Assembly (NCBI GenBank): GCA_016234855.1
Contig: JACRNO010000046.1
Location: forward strand, 1-36,190
Direction: 5' to 3'
DNA: 36,190 nt
Source of the DNA: Deltaproteobacteria bacterium
Lineage (GTDB): Bacteria; Desulfobacterota; GWC2-55-46
Shown: positions 6,642 to 14,434 of the stretch, in pieces
Position numbering within the stretch: position 1 is the stretch's first letter
Layout of the letters: each line of letters starts with the position of its first letter
Program-made: the position numbers and the translations under genes
Notes under the pieces: model-generated
What the model was told of the DNA's origin: nothing
Databases searched by the model: none
What the model saw: the letters and a program-made list of their open reading frames with translations, nothing else

Positions 6642-7533
6642 ACTTTATAAAATCGTCCTTGTCATCCGGCTTGAATACTATCATCGGCGGATGGGTCTTC
6701 TCATCGTAGCCGGACTTGAACTCAAACGCCGAGTCCACCACCTGTATCATCTTCTGGTTCACGAGATTGAGAGGGATATTCACCGGGCACGCCCGCTCGC
6801 ACTCGCCGCAAAATGTGCAGCGTCCCACAAGGTGCATTGCGCGCGTAAGATTCCACGATAGGTTGCCGCGCGGATGCGCGCTCGTCTCTATCCACTGCGG
6901 CATGTTCTTCTCCGTGATGCAACGCTCGCAATAACAGAGCGAGCAAACCTGACGGCACGCGTAACACTTGATACAGCGCGAGAACTCGCCAACCCAGAAG
7001 TTCCAACGCTCTGAGGCGTCCATCGCGTCTATGGCCTTTATCTTATCGAAGACCATGCCGGTCGGCGTCTCCGGCGGCGTAAACGTCGAGCGCTCGCCGA
7101 TTGTAAAATCGCTCACGTGCGGGTTCCTCACGTCGCAGTTGTGGCACTTGGTCGGCATCATCTCAGGCTTCAGCCCGCCCTTCCACAACTCCTGCCTGTA
7201 GACGACGCCCTCGCAAGTCATGCCGATTATCACCGCGTCTTCGCGCTTTATCTGCGCTTCGGTTATAAGGACGACGATATTCCTGATATCGCAGCCCTTG
7301 GCAACTATGGCGGGCTTGCCAAGCGCCAGGATGTCCTTGAACTTACGCGTCAGATAAATGGAGAGGTTGTTGACGCACAGCGGGTTCCAGACGAGCTTGT
7401 CCACGTCAGCCGGTCTCGTAATGAATACCGGTGTGGTGCGCGTCTTCGCCCTATTCCAGCCATAGCCGATGACGACCTTTACGTCGCCGGACTCAAGGAG
7501 CTCTTTTGCTTTTTGTCTTAATGCATTTTCCAT
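6640..7533 (-). CDS. 4Fe-4S electron-transfer protein, FlxC / FrhB-like
   Basis: This 297-aa protein has an N-terminal domain reminiscent of F420-dehydrogenase/hydrogenase beta family proteins (VKVVIGYGWNR..., PAIVAKGCDIRNIVVLITEAQI, IIGMTCEGV). A Cys-rich CHNCDVRNPHVSDF segment is followed by two clusters: CIKCYACRQVCSLCYCERC and CTFCGECERACPVNIPLN. It should relay electrons between the NAD(P)H subunit and the HdrA/FlxD side. It follows a PNPOx-like gene by seven nt, so the two are probably co-translated. Which Flx letter it matches is uncertain. Confidence 0.77.
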   Translation of the reverse strand: MENALRQKAKELLESGDVKVVIGYGWNRAKTRTTPVFITRPADVDKLVWNPLCVNNLSIYLTRKFKDILALGKPAIVAKGCDIRNIVVLITEAQIKREDAVIIGMTCEGVVYRQELWKGGLKPEMMPTKCHNCDVRNPHVSDFTIGERSTFTPPETPTGMVFDKIKAIDAMDASERWNFWVGEFSRCIKCYACRQVCSLCYCERCITEKNMPQWIETSAHPRGNLSWNLTRAMHLVGRCTFCGECERACPVNIPLNLVNQKMIQVVDSAFEFKSGYDEKTHPPMIVFKPDDKDDFIK

Positions 7534-7540
7534 TGACGCT

Positions 7541-7969
7541 CTATCTGCTCAAGTCAAAGTCTATGTAGACCGGTTTTTCGAGGTTGACCGCCATCGTCCA
7601 GAAATACGCGCGCCCCTTTGATATCCTGAACGGAGTCCACATCGCGTTGTCATGGGTGCCGATGATATTCTTAAGCCAGTCTATCTTCTTGAATATGGCC
7701 TCTTTCTCTTTCATATCCGTTATGAACTCGACCGTTCCCTCGACCCTCATTGACCTGGCCTCCTTCTGCGAGAAGAAACAGACCTCGGTCTTGGGGTTAA
7801 TCTTAAGCTGAACGTGCATGCCCTTAAAATTGCCGGTGGTGAAGTGAAACCCCCTCTCGTTGCAAAAGAGCATGTGCATCCCCCTGACCCTCGGCTGTTC
7901 CCCGTCAATCGTTGCGAGGAAACAACGCGGATTCTCGTTTGCAAAATTAATGCACTCCTCAAAGTCCAT
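7541..7969 (-). CDS. Pyridoxamine 5'-phosphate oxidase-fold flavin-binding protein
   Basis: Start MDFEECINFANENPRCFLATIDGEQPRVRGM (142 aa) is preferred over the ORF start nine nt upstream because AGGGG is then correctly spaced. The small split-barrel fold of the PNPOx-like family is indicated by NPRCFLAT, QPRVRGMHMLF, FHFTTGNFKGMHVQLKINPKTEVCFFS and VEGTVEF. Such proteins bind FMN, F420 or haem. The substrate cannot be deduced. Its place within an electron-transfer operon, seven nt from the FlxC-like gene, suggests an accessory flavin role. Confidence 0.82.
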   Translation of the reverse strand: MDFEECINFANENPRCFLATIDGEQPRVRGMHMLFCNERGFHFTTGNFKGMHVQLKINPKTEVCFFSQKEARSMRVEGTVEFITDMKEKEAIFKKIDWLKNIIGTHDNAMWTPFRISKGRAYFWTMAVNLEKPVYIDFDLSR

Positions 7970-8006
7970 CTTACCCATCCCCTGTTTTCGTCTTTACCGT
8001 TGCCAC

Positions 8007-8252
8007 CTACGCCACCTTAAAACTCTTTCCAACGGCCTTCAAACCTCTTACGTTCTCACTTTTGAGTTTTTCCCGTATCACTTCAAACCTCTTGACAATA
8101 TCCGGGGCATAAAGCCTTTCGCCGCACCGAAGACACACTTCTGCCTTAACCTTTATTGATGCCGTATTATTGCCCCCGCGAAGCAGCTTCTCGACGTTTT
8201 TACTTAATACCTCGCCCCCGCATACAGGGCATTTCGGGAAAAGAATCTTCAT
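8007..8252 (-). CDS. YgiT-type zinc-finger protein (MqsA-N-like antitoxin)
   Basis: ATG 8252 (MKILFPKCPVCGGEVLSKNVEKLLRGGNN, 81 aa) overlaps the upstream stop as ATGA and follows AGGAGG with five-nt spacing. Zn ligands CPVCG and CLRCGERLY and the following helix (PDIVKRFEVIREKL) match YgiT-type domains, the N-terminal half of MqsA antitoxins. These commonly pair with DUF4258 or MqsR-like toxins, as here. The pair is AT-rich compared with the flanking flxD and PNPOx genes and interrupts the operon. Confidence 0.85.
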   Translation of the reverse strand: MKILFPKCPVCGGEVLSKNVEKLLRGGNNTASIKVKAEVCLRCGERLYAPDIVKRFEVIREKLKSENVRGLKAVGKSFKVA

Positions 8253-8560
8253 TTTTTCCTCCTCTTCCATCCAATCCACTTACCAGGCTCCGGCCTGTAA
8301 ACGGTTATCAAGACGCTTGCGCCTGTTTCTTTATTGCAAGCCCATACGCTGTGAATAGGCTCGCTTTTGTAATTTTCCCCGTATATCAAACAACTCGGAT
8401 AGGGGTTGTCATCCGGATAACTTTCAATTACTATTCCGTTTAACACCGACGTGAAGATTTCATCAAACGTCAAGCCGTCATTATGAGCCTCTTCGTCCGC
8501 ATGGTCGGTTATACGAATTTTCCCGTTCCTTATGCTTTCGATTATCTCGTCTATAGTCAT
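8249..8560 (-). CDS. DUF4258 protein, putative toxin of a DUF4258/YgiT pair
   Basis: This 103-aa protein shows the DUF4258 layout: KIRITDHADEEAHNDGLTFDEIFTSVLNG, then PYPSCLIYG, then ASVLITVYRPEPGKWIGWKRRKK. The family resembles RelE/MqsR-type RNase toxins. The gene comes first and overlaps the zinc-finger antitoxin gene by four bases, the same toxin-first order as mqsRA. Its Shine-Dalgarno is weak. Toxic activity is inferred from family and context only. Confidence 0.78.
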   Translation of the reverse strand: MTIDEIIESIRNGKIRITDHADEEAHNDGLTFDEIFTSVLNGIVIESYPDDNPYPSCLIYGENYKSEPIHSVWACNKETGASVLITVYRPEPGKWIGWKRRKK

Positions 8561-8581
8561 ACGAAAGCCTTAAATCATCCT

Positions 8582-9046
8582 CTACTTCAGCCCCTTATAC
8601 TCCATGAACGGGCCAAGGTTCTTTATCTCGTCGGTGACGTTGTTTATCAGGTCAACCCACTTTATCGCCTCCGACGCTGAGACCCATGAAAAATGGAGCC
8701 TCCGCATGTCGATGCCCGCGAACTCGAGGAGTTTTTTAAAGCCTATCCAACGCCGTCTGGCGTGATAGTTGCCTGTAGTATAATGACAATCGCCCGGATG
8801 GCAGCCTGAAACCAAAACGCCGTCGGCCCCGTTCTCGAACGCCTTAATGATGAAGAGCGGGTCTATCCTGCCCGTGCACGGCAGTTTTATTATGCGCACG
8901 TTCGGCCTGTACTCCATGCGCGAGGTTCCGGCAAGGTCCGCGCCCGCGTACGTGCACCAGTTGCAGACGAAGGCCATGATTTTCGGCTCGAATGCGCCAG
9001 ACTGCGTAGTCCCGGAATGGCCTGTCGTATCGGTATGTCCGCTCAT
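8582..9046 (-). CDS. flxD: MvhD/FlxD-type 2Fe-2S electron-transfer subunit for HdrA
   Basis: This 154-aa protein matches the MvhD (F420-non-reducing hydrogenase delta) family: IMAFVCNWCTYAGADLAGTSRMEYRPNVRIIKLPCTGRIDPLFIIKAFENGADGVLVSGCHPGDCHY. Conserved Cys residues (CNWC, LPC, GCHPGDC) bind a 2Fe-2S cluster. The subunit links an input module (hydrogenase, formate dehydrogenase or Flx) to HdrA. With no hydrogenase nearby and an FlxA-like NAD(P)H subunit in the operon, FlxD is the best reading. A 25-residue Ser/Thr/Gly N-terminal extension is unusual. A MITE-like element separates it from hdrA. Confidence 0.88.
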   Translation of the reverse strand: MSGHTDTTGHSGTTQSGAFEPKIMAFVCNWCTYAGADLAGTSRMEYRPNVRIIKLPCTGRIDPLFIIKAFENGADGVLVSGCHPGDCHYTTGNYHARRRWIGFKKLLEFAGIDMRRLHFSWVSASEAIKWVDLINNVTDEIKNLGPFMEYKGLK

Positions 9047-9111
9047 GACTAATAATCCCTTATAAGATTATACATCTGCCAGCAACAACATATTATAAAC
9101 GCCCAGCCTCA

Positions 9112-9230
9112 CAAGCGCGAGAAATGGCTTTAGACAAGGCGGACGACGAGTAAAACCGCAGGCGTACTCTTTTGTACGTCGAGGATTTTACGAGGAGTCC
9201 AACGCGGTATAAAGGCATTTATCGCGCTTG
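9112..9230. repeat. MITE-like element abutting the hdrA stop codon
   Basis: Imperfect terminal inverted repeats CAAGCGCGAGAAATGGCTTT (left) and the complement of a segment ending TTATCGCGCTTG (right) enclose about 70 bp with its own small stem-loop around GTACTCTTTTGTAC. The right end is one nt from the hdrA stop codon (9232-9234). A shorter relative sits two nt beyond the glnB stop. Confidence 0.75.
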
Positions 9231-9231
9231 G

Positions 9232-11205
9232 TTAGAATGCGGCCAACGCCGCAAACACCTGCTCGTCCGTATACCCCTTGAGATCAATCGACTTGCTCCT
9301 GCACGCGGCCACGCAGACCCCGCATCCCTGACAGACGCCCTCGTTCACCTTTGCAAGAAGCCTTACGACCTCGCCCTGCCTGTTCTTTACCGCGTCTCTT
9401 TCTATCGCGGAGTATGGACACGCGGTCACACAATCCCAGCATGCGTTGCAAGTGACCTTGTTCACAAGCGCGGTTATCGGCTCGCGGGTCATCTCGTTTG
9501 CGGAAAAGAGCGCCAAGACCTTTGACGCGGTGGCAGAGCCCTGCGCAACCGAATCCGGTATGTCCATCGGCCCCATGCATGTTCCGGCAAGGAATATACC
9601 GGCGGTTACCGTCTCAACCGGACGGAGCTTCGGGTGGTACTCGTTATAGAATTTATACTTGTCATAGCCGATGCCGAGCTTCTGCGCAAGGCTGTCCGCG
9701 CCCGGGCGCGATACCAGGGCCGTGGCCATGACAACCATGTCCGCCTCTATCTCGACCTGCGAGTTACTGAGGGTATCCGCGCCCTGGACGATAATCCTGC
9801 CATCCTTCTCATATACACGCGAGACGCGGCCGCGCAGATACATTGCGCCGTCGTGCTCTATCGCGCGCCTTACGAACTCTTCATAGCGCTTGCCCGCGCA
9901 GCGTATGTCCATGTAGAAGACATACGACTTACCGCCGTGCACCTTGTGGTTGTAGAGCATCGTATGCTTGGCCGTATACATGCAGCATACCTTCGAGCAG
10001 TAGGAAACGCCCTTCTGCTCGTCCCTTGAGCCGACGCACTGGATGAATACGATGCTCTGCGGGACCTTGCCGTCCGACGGCCTCCTTATCTCTCCGCCGG
10101 TCGGGCCGGACGAGGAGGCAAGCCTCTCAAACTGCATCCCGTTTATAACGTCCTTTATCCTGCCGTAACCGTACTCGCCGAAGCGCTCGTTGGGCATCAG
10201 GTCGTAGCCGGTCGCGACGATTATCGCGCCAAACTCCTCGGTGACAATCTTGTCTTCCTGCTTGAAGTCTATGCACTTGGGGCCGCATACAACGGCGCAC
10301 GCCCCGCACTTGTCCTTCTGAATCTTGGGACAATTGGGCGCGTCGATTACCGGTATGTTCGGCACGGACTGCGGAAACGGCGTGTAGATAATCTTGCGCT
10401 TTGCAAGCCCGAGCTCGAACTTGCTCTCGGCATTGAACGGGCATTTTTCGATGCACTCGCCGCAGCCGGTGCAGCGGTCTTCATCCACGTAACGCGCCTT
10501 CTTGCGTATCTGCACGGTAAAATTGCCGATGTATCCGTCTACCTTCTCGACCTCTGAATAGGTATAGAGCTTGATATTCTCGTTCAGCTCTGCCTCGACC
10601 ATCTTCGGCGTAAGTATGCACTGCGAGCAGTCCATCGTGGGGAAGGTCTCGGAAAGACGCGCCATGTTGCCGCCTATGGAAGGCTCGCGCTCCACGAGCA
10701 CGACCTCGATGCCGCCCTCGGCAATATCAAGCGCGGCCTGTATGCCTGCTATGCCGCCGCCGATGACCAAGGCGCGCTTCTTTATCGGTATCTTGATCTT
10801 ATTGAGCGGCTGGTTGCGCTTGAGCCTCTCGAGCGTCATGCGGGTAAGGTCGGTTGACTTTACCGTGCCCACGGCCCTGGTCTTGTCGTGATGCACCCAC
10901 GAGCACTGCTCGCGTATATTCGTTATCTCGACCCTGTAAGGGTTCAACCCGGCGGCCTCGCCCGCCTTTCTGAAGGTCTTCTCGTGCATGTGCGGGGAGC
11001 AGGCCGCTACTATGATGCTGTCGAGCTTGTTATCCTTGATCGTCTGCTTGAGCATCTCCTGGCCCGGAGACGAGCACATGAACTTGTAGTCGCACGTGTA
11101 TACGACGCCGGGGAGTTTTAACATTTCCTCGGCGACCTTTTTTGTATCGACCGTCGCGGCGATGTTATTGCCGCACTGACATACGAAGACACCTATGCGT
11201 GGCAT
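9232..11205 (-). CDS. hdrA: Heterodisulfide reductase subunit A (HdrA)
   Basis: This 657-aa flavoprotein is the core of Hdr-type, potentially electron-bifurcating complexes. Visible features are an N-terminal Cys domain (CQCGNNI, CSSPGQ), a Rossmann FAD motif VIGGGIAGIQAALD near 148-160, the TMDCSQCILTPKM Cys motif near 190-200, 4Fe-4S motifs near 245-256 (CTGCGECIEKCP) and 296-310 (CGACAVVCGPKC), and two C-terminal ferredoxin motifs (CNACWDCVTACP, CQGCGVCVAACR). No in-frame TGA/selenocysteine is needed. It sits between flxD and hdrB as in known hdr/flx loci. In such complexes HdrA splits electrons from NAD(P)H between ferredoxin and a second acceptor; whether it bifurcates here is inference. 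Confidence 0.95.
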   Translation of the reverse strand: MPRIGVFVCQCGNNIAATVDTKKVAEEMLKLPGVVYTCDYKFMCSSPGQEMLKQTIKDNKLDSIIVAACSPHMHEKTFRKAGEAAGLNPYRVEITNIREQCSWVHHDKTRAVGTVKSTDLTRMTLERLKRNQPLNKIKIPIKKRALVIGGGIAGIQAALDIAEGGIEVVLVEREPSIGGNMARLSETFPTMDCSQCILTPKMVEAELNENIKLYTYSEVEKVDGYIGNFTVQIRKKARYVDEDRCTGCGECIEKCPFNAESKFELGLAKRKIIYTPFPQSVPNIPVIDAPNCPKIQKDKCGACAVVCGPKCIDFKQEDKIVTEEFGAIIVATGYDLMPNERFGEYGYGRIKDVINGMQFERLASSSGPTGGEIRRPSDGKVPQSIVFIQCVGSRDEQKGVSYCSKVCCMYTAKHTMLYNHKVHGGKSYVFYMDIRCAGKRYEEFVRRAIEHDGAMYLRGRVSRVYEKDGRIIVQGADTLSNSQVEIEADMVVMATALVSRPGADSLAQKLGIGYDKYKFYNEYHPKLRPVETVTAGIFLAGTCMGPMDIPDSVAQGSATASKVLALFSANEMTREPITALVNKVTCNACWDCVTACPYSAIERDAVKNRQGEVVRLLAKVNEGVCQGCGVCVAACRSKSIDLKGYTDEQVFAALAAF

Positions 11206-11226
11206 AGCAAACCTCTATCTTTCCTT

Positions 11227-12096
11227 TCAGGCCAAACCCTTCTTCTTCAAAAGCGGCATAGCGTCCCAGACGTTCTTTTCAAAACCGAGCGTCTCAACCG
11301 GCTGGCCAAGGGCCAGGCCGAGGAGCTGCGTGAAATAGATTATCGGCATTGGCTTGTAATCGCCTGTGGCCGAGGCGAGCGCGGTCTGACTCTGCTCAAG
11401 GTTATACTGACAGAGCGGACAGGACGTGACGATTATCTCGGCCCCGTTGTCCGCCGCGGACGTCATTACGTTACCCGAAAGTTTCGTTACAAGCCCGGTG
11501 TTGCTCATGGCAAGGTGCGCGCCGCAGCACTCGATCTTATTTGGAAACTCCACAGGTTCCGCGCCCACGGCCTTGAGCATATCCTCGAATATGACAGGCC
11601 TTTCCGAATCGTCGATGCCCCTGTCCTCGAACGGCCTCAGGAGCATGCAACCGTAATACGCCCCCGTCTTCAAACCCGTAAGCGGTTTCTTTACAGCGGC
11701 CTTTACCTTGTCAAAGCCGACCTTGTCGCGCAGTATCTCCAGATAATGGATGATGCTGAGGCTGCCGTCATACTCTTCGTTTATAAAACCGTTTATGACG
11801 CTGCGCTTTTCCTTGTCGCCCTTCATCACGGCGTTGGTGCGCTTGAGGACGTTGTAGCAGACCGAACAGAGCGTCGTCAGCTCTTCGCCGCCCTTGCGCG
11901 CGTTGGCCAATACCTTGGCAGGCGCGCTCAAGGCGATAAGGTTATCCGGCGAGAGCGGAAAGGTCGCGCCGCAGCAGTTCCACTGCGCCAACTCCTCCAT
12001 CTCAAAGCCGACGGAGCGTGCGGACGCCCTTGCCGAAAGGTCGAAGCCTTTGGATACGGTATTTAAAGTACAGCCTGGATAATAGGGTATCTTCAT
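11227..12096 (-). CDS. hdrB: Heterodisulfide reductase subunit B (HdrB)
   Basis: ATG 12096 (MKIPYYPGCTLNTVSKGFD, 289 aa) is chosen. The longer ORF-track start lies in a repeat. Two CCG domains are visible: WNCCGATFPLS with CSVCYNVL, and IECCGAHLAMSN with CPLCQYNLE. In methanogen HdrB these bind two non-cubane 4Fe-4S clusters at the disulfide-reducing site. In bacteria the physiological substrate is usually unknown; DsrC-like or other thiol acceptors have been proposed for Flx-Hdr. It is followed by hdrA 21 nt downstream. A 277-bp repeat-filled gap separates it from hdrC. Confidence 0.93.
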   Translation of the reverse strand: MKIPYYPGCTLNTVSKGFDLSARASARSVGFEMEELAQWNCCGATFPLSPDNLIALSAPAKVLANARKGGEELTTLCSVCYNVLKRTNAVMKGDKEKRSVINGFINEEYDGSLSIIHYLEILRDKVGFDKVKAAVKKPLTGLKTGAYYGCMLLRPFEDRGIDDSERPVIFEDMLKAVGAEPVEFPNKIECCGAHLAMSNTGLVTKLSGNVMTSAADNGAEIIVTSCPLCQYNLEQSQTALASATGDYKPMPIIYFTQLLGLALGQPVETLGFEKNVWDAMPLLKKKGLA

Positions 12097-12130
12097 AGAT
12101 TCCGTGAACCGTGACTGTGTAAAAGAACCA

Positions 12131-12346
12131 AGCAAGCTCTGATCAAGGAAACCCTGATTTATTAAACTGAATTGTCATTTCGAGCGAAGCGAGAAATCTT
12201 GTTTTTAAATAATTCAGTAAGTTACAAGATTTCTCGTCGCTTGTGCGCTCGTGTGCGCTAACGTTATGTCTTCGGCGCAACGTTGTGCTTTGGCGCCAAA
12301 AGCGCTCCTCGGAAATGACAGACATAGGAATTAATCATAGTTTCCA
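12131..12346. repeat. Second copy of the 137-bp palindromic element, interrupted
   Basis: The 277-bp gap between hdrC and hdrB holds arms AGCTCTGAT...GTCATTTCGAGCG...GAGAAATCTTG and CAAGATTTCTCGTCGC...AGCGCTCCTCGGAAATGAC...AATTAATCA. They align to the element at 4794-4930. The right arm is split after CGTCGC by a 56-57-bp insert (12242-12297). Confidence 0.78.
12242..12297. mobile_element. 56-bp mini-element inserted in a palindromic repeat (copy 1)
   Basis: The sequence starts TGTGCGCTCGTGTGCGCTAA and ends with GGCGCC, with an internal ~19-bp tandem (GCGCNAACGTTRTG...TTGGCGC). Removing it restores the uninterrupted arm seen at 4822-4857 (reverse complement CGTCGC joined to AAAAGCGCTCC). A closely similar 57-bp copy is at 31295-31351. 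No flanking duplication is obvious. Confidence 0.65.
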
Positions 12347-12373
12347 TAACGTTAACGGTCTGCGAACGCAGCC

Positions 12374-12781
12374 TCACCCGACGAACTTCCGAAACCCGCA
12401 GACAAGCGCCTGTTGCGGCGCCTTGCGGAGGAACGGGATTGGGATATCCTTTATCAGCGTGGGGCCAGTGCCCTTGCGGAGTTGAATCTGCCTCATGCCT
12501 TCAAGCACCGAGGCCACGCTGCAACCCTTGGGACAGCGCGCATAACACTGCACGCATCCCACACAGACCCACATGGTGTTGGCGGCCTCGACGTCGTCCA
12601 CCCTGCCAAGCTGCAACAAGCGCATGACCCGGGACGGCGGCACTTCCATAAGGTACGAGACCGGGCACCCTGCGGAACATTTGCCGCACTGGTAACAGTG
12701 TTTGAGGTCTTCGCCGGTTACGCGCTCTATATGTTTTACACGAGGGCCGTCTATGTCAGCCCCTGAAAGCCTTATCTTCAT
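12374..12781 (-). CDS. hdrC: Heterodisulfide reductase subunit C (HdrC), short form
   Basis: This 135-aa protein has two 4Fe-4S motifs: HCYQCGKCSAGCPVSYLMEVPPSRVMRLLQLG near 29-60 and CVGCVQCYARCPKGCSVASVLEGMRQI near 73-100. HdrC relays electrons from HdrA to HdrB. Family members are usually about 180-200 aa. Here the sequence after RQIQLRKGTGP is only ~30 aa (LIKDIPIPFLRKAPQQALVCGFRKFVG) and lacks the usual 'FL..I...GR..E' tail. The stop falls shortly before a repeat block, so repeat insertion may have trimmed the 3' end, though both clusters remain. It is 21 nt downstream of the fumarase beta gene. Confidence 0.88.
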   Translation of the reverse strand: MKIRLSGADIDGPRVKHIERVTGEDLKHCYQCGKCSAGCPVSYLMEVPPSRVMRLLQLGRVDDVEAANTMWVCVGCVQCYARCPKGCSVASVLEGMRQIQLRKGTGPTLIKDIPIPFLRKAPQQALVCGFRKFVG

Positions 12782-12802
12782 CTTAATACCCCGTTTTGCG
12801 CC

Positions 12803-13369
12803 TCAGTCTCGCGGCGCCCTTCTGTACTTTTCAACGCCCTGCTGGAAGAGGTCGGCGCCGTAAGCGTCGTTGACCACAATTGCGGGAAAGTCCACAACCT
12901 CAAGCCTTCTGATGGCCTCGGCCCCAAGGTCTTCGTATGCAACGATCTCGGCCTTCTTTATCGAACGCGCGATGAGCGCGGCCGCGCCTCCGACCGCCGC
13001 GAAGTAGACGGCCTTGTACTTCTTCATGGCCTCGATAACCTCTCTGTTGCGTGCTCCCTTGCCTATCATCCCGCGTAGCCCCAGCGAAAGGAGCTTCGGC
13101 GTGTAGGCGTCCATCCTGCCGGAGGTCGTCGGCCCGGCAGAGCCTATCACCTGACCGGGCTTGGCAGGCGTGGGGCCGACGTAGTAGATGACCTGGCCGT
13201 TAAGCTCAAGAGGCAGTTCCTTCTCCCTGTATATCAGCTCGATGAGCCTCTTGTGGGCCGCGTCCCTTGCCGTGTATATGACGCCGGAGATCAGCACCTT
13301 GTTCCCTGCGTGCAACTTCATCACGTCTTCTTCGGACAGGGGCGTGGTTATCTTGATAGGTTCCGTCAT
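12803..13369 (-). CDS. Fumarate hydratase class I, beta (C-terminal) subunit
   Basis: This 188-aa protein corresponds to the C-terminal domain of class I Fe-S fumarases and L(+)-tartrate dehydratase beta subunits: KITTPLSEEDVMKLHAGNKVLISGVIYTARDAAHKRL, YYVGPTPAKPGQVIGSAGPTTSGRMD, GMIGKG, YFAAVGGAAALIA and DLGAEAIRRLEVVDFPAIVVND. With the alpha subunit it hydrates fumarate to malate (or the reverse). The ATG lacks a Shine-Dalgarno; a heptamer array sits directly upstream. A MITE-like repeat separates it from the alpha gene. The context between mdh and the fumarate reductase cluster favours fumarase over tartrate dehydratase. Confidence 0.92.
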   Translation of the reverse strand: MTEPIKITTPLSEEDVMKLHAGNKVLISGVIYTARDAAHKRLIELIYREKELPLELNGQVIYYVGPTPAKPGQVIGSAGPTTSGRMDAYTPKLLSLGLRGMIGKGARNREVIEAMKKYKAVYFAAVGGAAALIARSIKKAEIVAYEDLGAEAIRRLEVVDFPAIVVNDAYGADLFQQGVEKYRRAPRD

Positions 13370-13370
13370 A

Positions 13371-13406
13371 AAAGGTTACCGGTTGTCAGTTATCGGTTAT
13401 CGGCAA
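13371..13406 (-). repeat. Degenerate heptamer array abutting the fumarase beta start
   Basis: Minus-strand units are CCGATAA, CCGATAA, CTGACAA, CCGGTAA, CC, then TTTT-ATG. It is the clearest of the three arrays, with two perfect units, and occupies the place of the Shine-Dalgarno. Confidence 0.75.
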
Positions 13407-13470
13407 AGGGAATATTCCGCTGCAATGGTGTTGCGCCACTAACAGTTTGTTGAAAAACACTCATCCGTTC

Positions 13471-13591
13471 AGGCTGTTCAAAAAGCTCCAGCTACAAGGC
13501 ATCGAGGAGCGAGGAATGAGGCGTATTTTGTCCATACGCCGCAGTGACGAACGACGAAGATAACGCAGTAGATGGACTTTTTCAGCAGCCT
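13471..13591. repeat. MITE-like inverted-repeat element between fumarase genes
   Basis: The left end (AGGCTGTTCAAAAAGCTCCA) is an imperfect inverted copy of the right end (GATGGACTTTTTCAGCAGCCT). The interior holds GGCGTATTTTGTCCATACGCC, a perfect small stem. The right end lies about seven nt from the fumarase alpha stop codon. Confidence 0.75.
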
Positions 13592-13597
13592 GATATT

Positions 13598-14434
13598 TCA
13601 GATTACCACTTCCTTATGCCTTCCCGCATGACACTGTATGTTGATGGCAACAGGCAAAGACGCGATATGGCACGGATGGGTCTCTATATGCACGCCAAGC
13701 GCGGTTACCGTGCCGCCGAAGCCCATCGGCCCTATGCCGAGTTCGTTTATCAGACCGAGTAATTCGACCTCCATGGCGTTGACCTCCGGGTCTGGGTTCG
13801 GCGCCCCGACCTTGCGCAGGAGCGCCTTTTTGGAGAGTATGGCCGAGACCTCGAAACTGCCGCCTATGCCAACGCCGACTACTATGGGCGGGCACGGGTT
13901 GCCGCCGGCCTCCCTTATCGTCTCAAGCACAAACGTCTTGATGCCGATGGGGCCTTCGGAAGGCTTTAACATCTTAAGGCGGCTCATGTTCTCGCTGCCC
14001 GCGCCCTTGGGAGCGAACTTTATCGTGAGCCTGTCCCCGTCGACAATGGATGTATGGATGATGGCCGGGGTGTTGTCGCCGGTATTCACCCTGGTGAGAG
14101 GATGGCAGACGGATTTACGAAGGTAGCCGTCCTTATAGCCCTGGCGCACGCCCTCGTTTACCGCGTCCGCGAGCGAACCGTCGATGACGGCCTCGCGTCC
14201 GATATCGATGAAGAATACAGAGATGCCGGTATCCTGGCACATGGGCACGCCCTCTTTCCCGGCTATCTCGAAGTTGTCGATAATCTGGCCGAGGACCTCT
14301 TTGCCGAGCGGGGATTGCTCGGTATCGCGCGCAGTGCGCAGCGCAGCTGCAACGTCAGGCTCAAGGATGCAGGCCGCGCTGATGCAGAGTTCCCTGACCT
14401 TCTTCGTTATCTCTATGGCTGAGATTGTCCGCAA
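13598..14434 (-). CDS. Fumarate hydratase class I, alpha (N-terminal) subunit
   Basis: This 278-aa catalytic subunit carries the oxygen-labile 4Fe-4S cluster. Likely ligands are Cys66 (GVPMCQDTG), the Cys in LRKSVCHPLTR and the Cys in GGNPCPPIVVG. NTGDNTPAIIH, FAPKGAGSENMS and GFGGTVTALGVHIETHPCHIASLPVAINIQCHA are family signatures. The start is TTG at 14434, supported by AAAGGA seven nt upstream. The gene directly follows mdh in the operon. The two-subunit form is typical of anaerobes. Tartrate dehydratase alpha is the main alternative and is less likely in this context. Confidence 0.93.
   Translation of the reverse strand: MRTISAIEITKKVRELCISAACILEPDVAAALRTARDTEQSPLGKEVLGQIIDNFEIAGKEGVPMCQDTGISVFFIDIGREAVIDGSLADAVNEGVRQGYKDGYLRKSVCHPLTRVNTGDNTPAIIHTSIVDGDRLTIKFAPKGAGSENMSRLKMLKPSEGPIGIKTFVLETIREAGGNPCPPIVVGVGIGGSFEVSAILSKKALLRKVGAPNPDPEVNAMEVELLGLINELGIGPMGFGGTVTALGVHIETHPCHIASLPVAINIQCHAGRHKEVVI

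Noticed and set aside
9232-11205. Selenocysteine-containing HdrA
   Set aside because: The frame is continuous and ordinary Cys codons are present at the motif positions; no SECIS search was possible, but nothing requires it.
12242-12297. Integron attC site, suggested by the AACGTTATG cores of the mini-element
   Set aside because: The paired R'' and R' core sites and the extended imperfect stem of attC are not present, and no integrase is seen.
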